A stretch of 30,423 nucleotides of DNA, taken from RGIG8748 sp045539515 (GTDB lineage: Bacteria > Bacillota > Clostridia > UMGS1810). Position 1 is the stretch's first letter, and each line of letters starts with the position of its first letter. The notes under the pieces were generated by a model. It worked only from the letters and a program-made list of their open reading frames with translations. It did not search any database and was not told where the DNA came from. This document shows, in pieces, positions 23,958 to 30,423 of the stretch. The stretch covers positions 1 through 30,423 of the forward strand of contig JAZQFN010000060.1 of assembly GCA_045539515.1 (NCBI GenBank). Direction: 5' to 3'. The position numbers and the translations under genes were made by a program.

Positions 23958-25349
23958 ATGAAAACAGGATTCGGCATAAGTGAATATTCTCCCCCAAAAG
24001 GCAAAATAAACCTTTTGGGTCAGATGCATATAAGAATAACAGAAGAGATACACGACGGAATCTTTGCCACCGCTATGCTTATTGAAAGTAAAAATGCACG
24101 CACTTTATGGGTTAGCGTGGACGCGCTTGGATTGACGGCAGATACATCCAATGAATGTTTCAAAAGTGCAAAAACCATAATACCCGATTTGAATGAAGAG
24201 GAATTTATAATTTCAGCAACTCATATACACACAGGTCCCTCCTTTGAAAGCTATAATTCACTGACCGCTACCGATAACGAACCGGAGGATGTAATACAAA
24301 GCTATGAATGGCGAAGCCGTCTTGCAGCTGCAGTTGCCGAGGCAACTTTGCAAGCTAAAGCAAACCTTGAGGAAAGCTATATTGAGATTGCCGTATCACG
24401 TATACAGACAGGCGTTTGCAGACGTGTAGAATATAGTGACGGGCAAAGCATTATATACGGAAAAACCGCAGAACAAAACTTTCTTAAGATGGAAGGAAGA
24501 GACGGCGGACCTATGCAATTAATATATGTATACGGCGAAAAAGGCAACCTTAAAGGTGTAGTGTCAAATGTACCTTGTACTGCGCAATGTGATGAAAAGG
24601 CAAACTATGTAACAGCTGATTACTGGGGAATAGTAAGGGATATAATCAGAAAAGAGCTTGGAGAAAGTGTAGTCGTATTTCCCCTTTGCCGCAGTGCCGG
24701 AGATTTATCTCCCCATCAGATCGTCGACCGTTTTCCTCGCGAACCTGCAAAAAGAATTAGTGCCGGCAGAAAATATGCCATAGAAATGGGCGAAAGAATT
24801 GCCCGCGAAATAGTATACTGCAAAGAAAAAACCGTAAGAAAATACCGTGGGGATGTACATCATGCTCAAGGTATGAAAAAAATAGTTTTTCCCACCCATA
24901 GTATAACAAAAGAAGAATACCTGTGGTCAAAAGAGTTTATAAAAAAATACAAAGCCGACGAAAACTATACCGGTGACAGAAGCAAATACTGCACAGGAAA
25001 CAGGCGATTTAACTACCTTAACTCGGACTTTAAAGTACGAATGTACGAAAATCCTTCAAAGGGAGTTATTACACGAATATATGCAACGGTTATAGGTGAT
25101 ATTGCATTTGTAACAAATCCCTTTGAGCTTTTTATAGAATATGCAGACCGTATCCGTATGGCATTGGACAAAAATATAGTTTTTGACACCCAGCTTACCT
25201 ATGACAGACTTGGGTATCTGCCCACTAAAAGAGCATTAAAAGGCGGAGGTTATTCCACATTCACCTTCAACGGCATCTGCACGCCGGATGTTGGCGAGCT
25301 ACTTGTGAAAGAAAGCATTGCAATTGTGAAATCCTTAGTCATTAGTTAA
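23958..25349 (+). CDS. Neutral/alkaline ceramidase-like hydrolase
   Basis: A 463-aa protein that resembles the N-terminal domain of neutral/alkaline non-lysosomal ceramidases: SATHIHTGP at 86-94 with candidate zinc ligands His89 and His91, NVPCTAQ at 204-210, SAGDLSPH at 246-253, and GYLPTKRALKGGGY near the end. Classical ceramidases are about 700 aa and secreted; this protein is shorter, lacks a signal peptide and lacks the C-terminal domain. Such short forms occur beside sugar-degradation genes in many bacteria, so an amide- or ester-bond hydrolase acting on a glycan is possible. The start is 4 bp after the glycoside hydrolase stop, with translational coupling likely. The true substrate is unknown. 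Confidence 0.72.
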   Translation: MKTGFGISEYSPPKGKINLLGQMHIRITEEIHDGIFATAMLIESKNARTLWVSVDALGLTADTSNECFKSAKTIIPDLNEEEFIISATHIHTGPSFESYNSLTATDNEPEDVIQSYEWRSRLAAAVAEATLQAKANLEESYIEIAVSRIQTGVCRRVEYSDGQSIIYGKTAEQNFLKMEGRDGGPMQLIYVYGEKGNLKGVVSNVPCTAQCDEKANYVTADYWGIVRDIIRKELGESVVVFPLCRSAGDLSPHQIVDRFPREPAKRISAGRKYAIEMGERIAREIVYCKEKTVRKYRGDVHHAQGMKKIVFPTHSITKEEYLWSKEFIKKYKADENYTGDRSKYCTGNRRFNYLNSDFKVRMYENPSKGVITRIYATVIGDIAFVTNPFELFIEYADRIRMALDKNIVFDTQLTYDRLGYLPTKRALKGGGYSTFTFNGICTPDVGELLVKESIAIVKSLVIS

Positions 25350-25422
25350 TCATATGAAAACAATATAATCTACCTCATAATGCTGACTTTCCAATGCAGA
25401 AGCTTAAAACACCATAACAGAC

Positions 25423-25457
25423 AAAAACCCGTACATTTTTCAATGTGCGGGTTTTTT
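25423..25457. terminator. Bidirectional terminator after the ceramidase-like gene
   Basis: AAAAACCCGTACATT (25423-25437) pairs with AATGTGCGGGTTTTT (25442-25456) through a TTTC loop with a single G-U pair. T-runs flank both ends, so it can stop transcription of the ceramidase-like gene and of the convergent Rrf2 gene. Confidence 0.93.
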
Positions 25458-25499
25458 AATATAACAAATCAGTATATAAGAACAAAAGAGCTTTGTCCT

Positions 25500-25940
25500 T
25501 TAAAGCAGGACATAATCGTCCTGTTTTTTGCGGGTTTTCCGGGCTATGATATCTCTTATGGTAATACTTTCAAGGTAATCTACGATTACTTCCATAAGTC
25601 CCTGCCATACAAAAAGTGTATCGCACCCTTTAGCCCTCGGGCAATCGTTAACCTCACCCTCAAGGCAGGATACCGGTGCAAGGTTACCTTCCGTAACCCT
25701 AAGCACATCTGCCACGGTAATACGGGAGGTATCTAAGGCAAGCTTATATCCGCCCATATGACCTCTGCCTGCGCTTAAAAACCCTGCAGACACCAGTGAG
25801 GGAACAATTTGCTCAAGATATTTTTTTGATATCAATTGTCTTTCGGAGATATCCTTAAGCGATACATACCCCTCTTGTTGACTCTCTGCAATGTCTATAA
25901 GCATTCTTAAGGCATACCGTCCTCTGGTGGAAATCTTCAT
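25500..25940 (-). CDS. Rrf2-family (IscR-like) transcriptional regulator
   Basis: A 146-aa winged-helix regulator starting MKISTRGRYALRMLIDIA, the usual Rrf2 opening. The recognition helix region is LISKKYLEQIVPSLVSAGFL and the wing is GRGHMGGYKLA. Three cysteines, C92, C100 and C106, occupy the place of the [2Fe-2S] ligands of IscR, though spacing is C-x7-C-x5-C rather than C-x5-C-x5-C. It may therefore sense Fe-S status, redox or nitric oxide. GGAGGT precedes the ATG. No iscS/iscU lies next to it; the Fe-S-rich oxidoreductase cluster is 5 kb away. It is transcribed alone and probably represses itself, given the dyads over its promoter. Confidence 0.9.
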   Translation of the reverse strand: MKISTRGRYALRMLIDIAESQQEGYVSLKDISERQLISKKYLEQIVPSLVSAGFLSAGRGHMGGYKLALDTSRITVADVLRVTEGNLAPVSCLEGEVNDCPRAKGCDTLFVWQGLMEVIVDYLESITIRDIIARKTRKKQDDYVLL

Positions 25941-25964
25941 ACATTACCTCCAAAACCGATATAT

Positions 25965-26006
25965 AACCTATATCCTAATAATATCATAGGTTTAGTAGGA
26001 TTTCAA
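25965..26006 (-). promoter_or_regulatory. Rrf2 promoter with overlapping inverted repeats (probable operator)
   Basis: The promoter on the minus strand is TTGAAA (26006-26001), a 17-bp spacer and TATTAT (25983-25978). Two interleaved inverted repeats cover it: AACCTAT (25965-25971) with ATAGGTT (25986-25992), and ATCCTA (25972-25977) with TAGGAT (25996-26001). Binding there would block RNA polymerase, so it is a good candidate for self-repression by the Rrf2 protein. Confidence 0.6.
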
Positions 26007-26018
26007 GAGGAAAAATTT

Positions 26019-26051
26019 AAAACCGTAAAATTTTTAGGATTTTACGGTTTT
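26019..26051. terminator. Terminator overlapping the 3' end of the small membrane protein gene
   Basis: AAAACCGTAAAAT (26019-26031) and ATTTTACGGTTTT (26039-26051) form a 13-bp perfect stem with a 7-nt loop. The membrane protein's stop codon and last codons lie in one arm. On the minus strand AAATTTTT follows; on the plus strand TTTATTTAT follows. Confidence 0.8.
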
Positions 26052-26485
26052 TTATTTATAATCTTTTTGGCATAAATATATATCAGCTTCAAAACAACCC
26101 CCAAAACAACTCCTACAGGAGCAGGGCCAATAAGATAAAAGAGTATATCAAAAATGCCACGAAGAGGAAAGCTCAATACAAAAAAGCCAAGTCCTATATA
26201 GCAGATTACATATACAGGAATATACTCCAAAAGAAAAAAAGAACTGTCTGTATTAAAAAGGAATATTTGAATAAGACCGGTAAGGATGGCTAAAACGGCA
26301 AGAACCACATCGTATCTCAGTCCGTTTATAACTGTTTGGGTAGGATTCTTTGTAACAAAGTTTTCTCCGTCCGTCAATAGCATTACAGCATAGTTAAATA
26401 TAACTGCAAAAGCAACTGTAATAAGTGAGTGAATAAATCCGTATTTAGCGGCTCTTTTGCCGGAATCAATCAACTTGTTCGGCAT
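26042..26485 (-). CDS. Small four-helix membrane protein of unknown function
   Basis: A 147-aa hydrophobic protein with about four membrane segments near residues 15-38, 58-78, 82-104 and 108-137. No family is recognised. The N-terminus (MPNKLIDSGKRAAKYGF) is positively charged and the C-terminus ends in lysines (AKKIINKKP), suggesting both ends are cytoplasmic. A weak AGGTGA precedes the ATG by more than ten bases. It starts 21 bp after the esterase stop and probably shares its transcript. Its last codons form part of a terminator stem. Confidence 0.7.
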   Translation of the reverse strand: MPNKLIDSGKRAAKYGFIHSLITVAFAVIFNYAVMLLTDGENFVTKNPTQTVINGLRYDVVLAVLAILTGLIQIFLFNTDSSFFLLEYIPVYVICYIGLGFFVLSFPLRGIFDILFYLIGPAPVGVVLGVVLKLIYIYAKKIINKKP

Positions 26486-26506
26486 TATTTAGTTTCACCT
26501 GCCACT

Positions 26507-27283
26507 TTAAAAATTGTTTTGTATCCATTCCACGCTTAAATCAGGCCATTTGCACACATCCTTGCAATGCTTGGCAAGTCCCAGACCGTGTGGACCGTCG
26601 GGGAAAATGTGCATTTCAAAAGGAACACCCTGTTTCTTAAGCCCTGTTGCAAACTTAAAGGCGTGCTCCACGGGAACTACACCGTCATTTGCTGTGTGCC
26701 ATATAAAGCAAGGGGGAGTTTTATCCGTAATTTGCATATATGTGGTAAGCTTTGAAACCATCTTTTCATCTTCGTCCACAAGCTTTGATACACAATCGCA
26801 CACACTGCCGTTTTCAGAAAGTCCGGAGGTCACTGCATAGCTTAAAATTGCTCCTGTAACCGACGGAGAAATATTATCGTATTCATCCCCTATTTTGCTG
26901 TAATCCTCAAGTGTTGCCACACAGGATGCAAGGTGACCGCCAGCAGAAAAGCCAATTACAAATATTTTATTTTCGTCTATAGCAAGCTCATCGGCACGCT
27001 TTTTAAGTATTTTAACAGCCCTTTGGGCATCAGCCAAAGCGCAGGGAAATCTGTTTGGATAAAGCCTGTAATTTACAACAAAGGCGTGATATCCTCTTTG
27101 ATTGTAATACTCGGCTATAGCCTCTCCCTCGTGAACAGCTCTCACATTGTATGCACCACCGGGGAAAATAACGATTGCAGGCACCTTTTGCCAGGTTTTT
27201 ATAAGATATGCGGTCATTGAATTGGGGGTATCAAGTCCTTCGGTATAATAAGGGATTTTTCCTTCCCACAGTGTAATTTCCAT
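26507..27283 (-). CDS. Alpha/beta hydrolase, esterase/lipase (BD-FAE-like)
   Basis: A 258-aa hydrolase resembling the bifunctional feruloyl/acetylxylan esterase-like and HSL-type group. PGGAY at 41-45 supplies the oxyanion hole, the nucleophile is Ser113 in GFSAGGHLA (111-119), and the acid and histidine are probably Asp200 (HTANDG) and His232 (PDGPHGLGL). No signal peptide is seen, so it is likely cytoplasmic and acts on imported acylated sugars. AAGGAG lies 8 nt before the ATG. The gene sits 14 bp after the end of a truncated acetyltransferase gene, so the two were once an operon; what now drives it is unclear because the original upstream DNA is replaced by a palindromic element. Confidence 0.88.
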   Translation of the reverse strand: MEITLWEGKIPYYTEGLDTPNSMTAYLIKTWQKVPAIVIFPGGAYNVRAVHEGEAIAEYYNQRGYHAFVVNYRLYPNRFPCALADAQRAVKILKKRADELAIDENKIFVIGFSAGGHLASCVATLEDYSKIGDEYDNISPSVTGAILSYAVTSGLSENGSVCDCVSKLVDEDEKMVSKLTTYMQITDKTPPCFIWHTANDGVVPVEHAFKFATGLKKQGVPFEMHIFPDGPHGLGLAKHCKDVCKWPDLSVEWIQNNF

Positions 27284-27297
27284 ACTGTTATCTCCTT

Positions 27298-27435
27298 TTA
27301 TTCACATATTTTCATAATCTTATCTAAATCACCGCTGCACAGTGCGTCCATATTGTCAAATATTTTATCTGTGTTCCAGTTCCACCATTTTATTTTAAGC
27401 AGGTGTTCAATCACTTTATCATCAAATCTTTTTTT
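27298..27435 (-). pseudogene. C-terminal remnant of a CatB/Vat-like hexapeptide acetyltransferase
   Basis: On the minus strand, 45 codons ending at TAA (27300-27298) encode a typical C-terminus of the xenobiotic/streptogramin acetyltransferase (CatB/Vat) family: KKRFDDKVIEHLLKIKWW, then NWNTDKIFDNMDALCSGD and IMKICE. The RF, LL-x-I-x-WW-x-W, KI and CSGD positions are the usual conserved ones. No start codon, no hexapeptide-repeat domain and no other part of the gene is present: the reading frame runs directly into the palindromic element at 27433-27436. The remnant lies 14 bp before the esterase gene. The parent gene probably encoded about 210 aa and acetylated a sugar or similar small molecule. 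Confidence 0.8.
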
Positions 27436-27720
27436 CTTAAGCAGTTGCGTCAGTATCCGAACTCGCCAAAATCAAGTAAAATAGCCGTTTTTCGTCGTTG
27501 TCTGTCTTGAAATACGACAGTATTGCTTCGACCTGCCGCCTTGAAAAACAATCTATTTTATCTTGATTTTGGTTCAAAGAATTTTCAGTGCTGTGTTTTT
27601 GCGGCAATGCGAGGCAAAAACGCAGCTAATGCTGACGCATTTGCGAGTATTTTAACGATGCAGTGGCGTAAAAACACGCACCCAAAACGGGTTCGGATAT
27701 TGACGCAACTGCTTAAGGAG
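27433..27720. repeat. Large palindromic element with nested hairpins (MITE-like)
   Basis: The outer arms 27436-27462 and 27691-27717 are a 27-bp inverted repeat matching at 26 positions; the one difference would be a G-U pair in RNA. Inside, CCAAAATC-type arms at 27466-27484 and 27553-27572 match over 19 bases with one bulged base, and GTTTTTC/GAAAAAC continue that stem at 27487-27493/27543-27549. Its tip has AATAC/GTATT around GACA (27511-27525). A separate hairpin pairs 27591-27602 with 27614-27625 (12 bp), and another pairs AATGC/GCATT (27628-27632/27637-27641). No transposase gene is inside. The size, terminal inverted repeat and position across a broken gene suggest a non-autonomous mobile element or a structured RNA gene. 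Confidence 0.75.
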
Positions 27721-27730
27721 ATGATTTTAT

Positions 27731-28762
27731 TTGGAACTTCTTAAAGAATTATGCAACATAAATGCTCTTTCAGGGTTTCACCACACAGGGACAGAAAAGC
27801 TTAAGAGCATATTTAAAAGATATCTTACCGACTGCTCTGTCGACCCGTCAGGTAATGTGATAGGGTACTTAAGATGCGGCAAAAAAGATGCCCCTCTTAT
27901 AATGCTTGACGCTCATATCGACACAATCGGTCTTATTGTGAAGGATTTTGCAGGTGACGGATTCTTGTCCTTTGCCACACTTGGCGGATTTGACCCGAGA
28001 GTTCTCCCCTGTCAGGAAGTTGTGATTCACGGCAAAGAAGAAGTTTTTGGCGTTGTTGGTGCAAAGCCACCTCATATTCTGTCCAAAGAAGATATGAAAA
28101 AAGGTATTAAACTAGACGACTTGCTTATTGACACAGGTCTTTCAGACGAAAAATTAAAAGAGCTTGTAAAAGTCGGCACTCCCATATCCGTCAAAACGAA
28201 GCACAATTTGCTGGGGAAAGACAAATTCAGCGGCGGCGGTCTTGACGACCGTGCCGGAATATATACCCATCTTATGGCGATTGAACAACTTAAAAATTTT
28301 AGTCTTAATGCCGATATTTGTGTTGTTGCAAGTCATTCGGAAGAAATTGGCAGATTTGGTGCAAAAATTGCGGCTGAAAGGTTAAACCCTGACCTTGCAA
28401 TTGTTGTTGACGTTACCCACGGAGATACTCCCGACGGTGACAAATCAAAAACCTGCGTGCTCGGTAAAGGTCCTGCCATATGTCTTGGACCCAACTTAAA
28501 CAGAAAATACACTTCCCTTTTAACAAAAGCGTTGGAGGATAACAAAATAGAATACCAGACCGAGCTCGAAACGGGCGACACAGGCACAAACGCCTGGGAC
28601 ATTCAGGTTTCGGCATGCGGAATCCCTTGCGTGCTTTTGTCTGTTCCTCTTCGTTATATGCACACTACCATTGAAACCGTTTCCCTTTCCGACCTTAAAA
28701 GTTCGGCTGAAGGAATTGCAGCTTTCATAAAAACCAATTTCGGAGGTGAGGAATATGCTTAA
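27731..28762 (+). CDS. M42-family metallopeptidase (first of three)
   Basis: A 343-aa TET-type aminopeptidase homologue. The two-metal site is complete: His62 and Asp64 (AHIDTIG), Asp172 (GGLDDRAG), the catalytic/metal glutamates Glu204-Glu205 (SHSEEIG), Asp227 (VDVTHGD) and His311 (YMHT). KPPHILS at 112-118 is a family hallmark. M42 enzymes assemble into dodecameric shells that trim peptides to amino acids; some relatives are annotated endoglucanase M by old error. The start is TTG at 27731: AAGGAG lies 10 nt upstream and no ATG or GTG is available in frame nearby. AHIDT replaces the usual AHxDE. It is followed, with 8 bp of overlap, by a second M42 gene. Confidence 0.9.
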   Translation: MELLKELCNINALSGFHHTGTEKLKSIFKRYLTDCSVDPSGNVIGYLRCGKKDAPLIMLDAHIDTIGLIVKDFAGDGFLSFATLGGFDPRVLPCQEVVIHGKEEVFGVVGAKPPHILSKEDMKKGIKLDDLLIDTGLSDEKLKELVKVGTPISVKTKHNLLGKDKFSGGGLDDRAGIYTHLMAIEQLKNFSLNADICVVASHSEEIGRFGAKIAAERLNPDLAIVVDVTHGDTPDGDKSKTCVLGKGPAICLGPNLNRKYTSLLTKALEDNKIEYQTELETGDTGTNAWDIQVSACGIPCVLLSVPLRYMHTTIETVSLSDLKSSAEGIAAFIKTNFGGEEYA

Positions 28763-29774
28763 AATTTTAACTTCTCTTTCTGGTGTTTCAAGCTGGGAAG
28801 ATGACGTTTTAGATTTTATAGAAAAGGAAATCTCCCCCCACAGCGATGTAATAAAAAGAGACAAAATGGGTAATCTTCTCGTCTTTAAAAAAGGCAGAAA
28901 ACAAGATAAAACAATTATGTTTGCGGCTCACACTGACGAAGTCGGATTTTTAGTCAGTTCCGTTACCGATGACGGATATATTAAATTTTCTCCAATAGGT
29001 ATTGACTGTCGGATACTGCTCGGTCTGCGTGTCCTTGTAGGAAAGGACAAAATACCCGGGGTGATCGGCATAAAGGCTGTTCATCTGACAACTGCAGAAG
29101 AACGTAAAAAAGCGGTGGAAGAAAAGGATATGTATATTGATATCGGCGCATCTTCCAGAGAAGAAGCAGACGCTCTTGTTAAAAAAGGTGATTTTATCGC
29201 ATTTGACAGTGATTTTGTTGAATTTGGTGATGGTAAAATCAAGGCAAAAGCGCTTGATGACAGAGCGGGGTGTGCAGCTCTTATAAAACTTATAAAGGAA
29301 GCAGATTTTGAGTATGACACCTGGTGTGCTTTCACGGTTCAGGAGGAAGTTGGGCTTCGCGGCGGCAAAATTGCTGCAAGGACCATTATGCCGGACGTTT
29401 TTATTGCTCTTGAAAGCACCACCTGCTCGGATATTCCCGAGATAGAAAACGGGCTTAATGTAACAAGGATGGGCAGAGGGGTTGCCCTTTCCTATATGGA
29501 CGGCGGTTTTATGGCGGACAGAAAGCTTGTAAGTGCGCTTATGGTCCTGGCAGAAGAAAAAAACATTCCTTGTCAGCTCAAAAGCTATGCATCGGGCGGC
29601 AACGAAGTCCGCGCTGCACAGACGGTGGGTCATGGCGTGATTTCCGCTGCTCTATCTGTACCTTGCAGATATCTTCATTCCCCCGTATCAGTAATTGATA
29701 AACGTGATTATGACAGTATGTATACTCTCGCAAAGGAACTGTGCGAAAATTTAAGTCAGTTGGAGGTGTTTTAA
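28755..29774 (+). CDS. M42-family metallopeptidase (second of three)
   Basis: About 339 aa, with all metal and catalytic residues: His59 and Asp61 (AHTDEVG), Asp168 (ALDDRAG), Glu197-Glu198 (VQEEVG), Glu220 (ALESTTCSDIP) and His308 (YLHSP). Here the fourth ligand position is Glu rather than the Asp seen in the upstream copy, a known alternative within M42. An upstream in-frame GTG exists at 28746, but GGAGGTGAGG precedes the ATG at 28755, which is preferred. The start lies inside the end of the first peptidase gene (8-bp overlap), so translation is coupled. The likely function is aminopeptidase activity on short peptides in the cytoplasm. Confidence 0.92.
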   Translation: MLKILTSLSGVSSWEDDVLDFIEKEISPHSDVIKRDKMGNLLVFKKGRKQDKTIMFAAHTDEVGFLVSSVTDDGYIKFSPIGIDCRILLGLRVLVGKDKIPGVIGIKAVHLTTAEERKKAVEEKDMYIDIGASSREEADALVKKGDFIAFDSDFVEFGDGKIKAKALDDRAGCAALIKLIKEADFEYDTWCAFTVQEEVGLRGGKIAARTIMPDVFIALESTTCSDIPEIENGLNVTRMGRGVALSYMDGGFMADRKLVSALMVLAEEKNIPCQLKSYASGGNEVRAAQTVGHGVISAALSVPCRYLHSPVSVIDKRDYDSMYTLAKELCENLSQLEVF

Positions 29775-29775
29775 T

Positions 29776-30423
29776 ATGGAACTCTTGAAAAAATTAACTG
29801 ATACCTTTGGAGTTTCAGGATCTGAAACTAAAATAACCGATATTATAAAATCAGAGGTTGACGGTCTGGGCGAACTTTCTTTATCCCCTATGGGCAACCT
29901 TACTCTTCATATCCCGGGAAATGGCAAAAAAATTCTTTTTGCCGCACATATGGACGAAATTGGTGTTATGGTCAGATTTATAGATGATAACGGATTTATA
30001 TATATTTCTGCTGTCGGAGGACTTGACCCTGCAACCATTTTAAACACAAGGGTAAGATTTGAAAATGGTGTTTCCGGAGTGATTTCCAAGGGTGAGAAAA
30101 AAGAAATAAAAGACCTTAAAATCACCGATATGTTTGTCGACATTGGTGCAAAAAACAAAACGGATGCAGAGAAAAAAGTCTCTCTCGGTATGTGCGGAAA
30201 ATTTGAATCTGCATTTGAAGCCGCAAATGATATTGTTATCTCCCGCTCGCTTGACAACAGGGCAGGGTGCTGGGCACTTATAAAAGCCGCAAAAATGCTG
30301 GGGAAAACAAACTGTGATATATGGATGGTTTTTACCAGCCAGGAGGAAATCGGTCTTCGAGGCGCGGCAACTGCAGCATTTGATATTTGTCCCGATTATG
30401 CCATTGCGGTTGATGTTAAGTCG
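29776..30423 (+). CDS. M42-family metallopeptidase (third of three), cut by window end
   Basis: The first 216 codons are present and open to the edge. The ATG is 1 bp after the preceding stop, with GGAGGTG before it. Visible M42 residues are His58 and Asp60 (AHMDEIG), Asp160 (SLDNRAG, with Asn for the second Asp), Glu190-Glu191 (SQEEIGLRG) and Asp213 (VDVKS). The C-terminal third, with the last histidine ligand, lies beyond the window. The three proteins differ clearly from one another in sequence, so this is an old duplication rather than an assembly repeat, and the products could form a mixed shell or have distinct residue preferences. Confidence 0.9.
   Translation, partial: MELLKKLTDTFGVSGSETKITDIIKSEVDGLGELSLSPMGNLTLHIPGNGKKILFAAHMDEIGVMVRFIDDNGFIYISAVGGLDPATILNTRVRFENGVSGVISKGEKKEIKDLKITDMFVDIGAKNKTDAEKKVSLGMCGKFESAFEAANDIVISRSLDNRAGCWALIKAAKMLGKTNCDIWMVFTSQEEIGLRGAATAAFDICPDYAIAVDVKS

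Larger units (their letters stand above)
27284..27730. other. Gap between esterase and M42 peptidase genes
   Basis: A 447-bp stretch holding no complete gene. From left to right it contains the esterase ribosome binding site, a truncated acetyltransferase end (27298-27435), a palindromic element (27433-27720) and the AAGGAG ribosome binding site of the first M42 gene within the element's right arm. A 73-codon frame at 27523-27744 runs through the element and is not regarded as a gene. No convincing promoter for the M42 operon was found in it. Confidence 0.7.

Noticed and set aside
27523..27744. 73-codon plus-strand ORF across the palindromic element
   Set aside because: It is composed of the element's hairpins, has no domain, and shares the RVRILTQLLK stretch with the opposite strand simply because the arms are inverted repeats.
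28950..29633. 227-codon minus-strand ORF inside the second M42 gene
   Set aside because: It is antisense to a gene with all catalytic motifs, and its translation is a low-complexity cysteine/phenylalanine-rich shadow without known motifs.
1..30423. CRISPR array, tRNA or rRNA genes, prophage
   Set aside because: No regularly spaced direct repeats, cloverleaf-type sequences, rRNA-like segments or phage structural genes were seen in the window.

Overview
The window looks like chromosomal DNA of a strictly anaerobic, low-to-moderate GC Gram-positive bacterium of the class Clostridia, probably an uncultured gut or rumen Oscillospirales/Ruminococcaceae-type genome. The reasons are strong AAGGAGG-type ribosome binding sites, several near-consensus sigma-A promoters (TTGACA/TATAAT), a ferredoxin-dependent 2-oxoacid oxidoreductase with an RseC-like protein, a PRK06851-like P-loop protein typical of spore-former-type Firmicutes, and many genes for plant polysaccharide use. 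The taxonomy is an inference; no rRNA or tRNA gene was seen.

Layout. 1-1420: an IS110-family insertion sequence with about 160 bp of structured non-coding left-end DNA. 1490-3537 (minus): an XRE-HTH/PfkB sugar kinase fusion followed by a class II aldolase. 3655-4620 (minus): a CE7 acetylxylan esterase with a consensus promoter. 4866-9046 (plus): a two-gene operon for a divergent topoisomerase IV-like type IIA enzyme, closed by a strong terminator. 9199-10173 (minus): a PRK06851-like protein built of two homologous halves, only one with an intact P-loop. 10325-13635 (minus): a gltX-glnS operon whose genes overlap by one base. 13798-15977 (plus): a GH88 unsaturated glucuronyl hydrolase and an alpha/beta hydrolase. 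16033-16932 (minus): an EamA transporter with a long, partly foldable leader. 17302-20994 (plus): an RseC-like protein with an apparently non-canonical start codon, a P-loop ATPase, and the four subunits of a VOR/KOR-type 2-oxoacid:ferredoxin oxidoreductase. 21096-25349: a divergent AraC regulator, a clan GH-A glycoside hydrolase and a ceramidase-like hydrolase. 25500-25940 (minus): an Rrf2-family regulator whose promoter is covered by inverted repeats. 26042-27283 (minus): a small membrane protein and a BD-FAE-like esterase. 27298-27435 (minus): the last 45 codons of a CatB/Vat-like acetyltransferase. 27433-27720: a strongly palindromic element. 27731-30423 (plus): three tandem M42 aminopeptidase genes, the last cut by the window end.

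Functionally, two themes dominate. One is removal of acetyl/acyl decorations and uronic residues from hemicellulose or pectin (CE7, GH88, two other esterase-type hydrolases, the GH-A enzyme), feeding a sugar kinase/aldolase pair. The other is amino-acid fermentation (M42 peptidases followed by branched-chain or other 2-oxoacid oxidation to acyl-CoA with reduced ferredoxin). The most unusual points are the palindromic element that truncates the acetyltransferase gene and embeds the ribosome binding site of the peptidase operon, the half-degenerate duplicated P-loop protein, the candidate bridge-RNA region of the IS110 element, and the apparent AUA or AUU start of the RseC-like gene.
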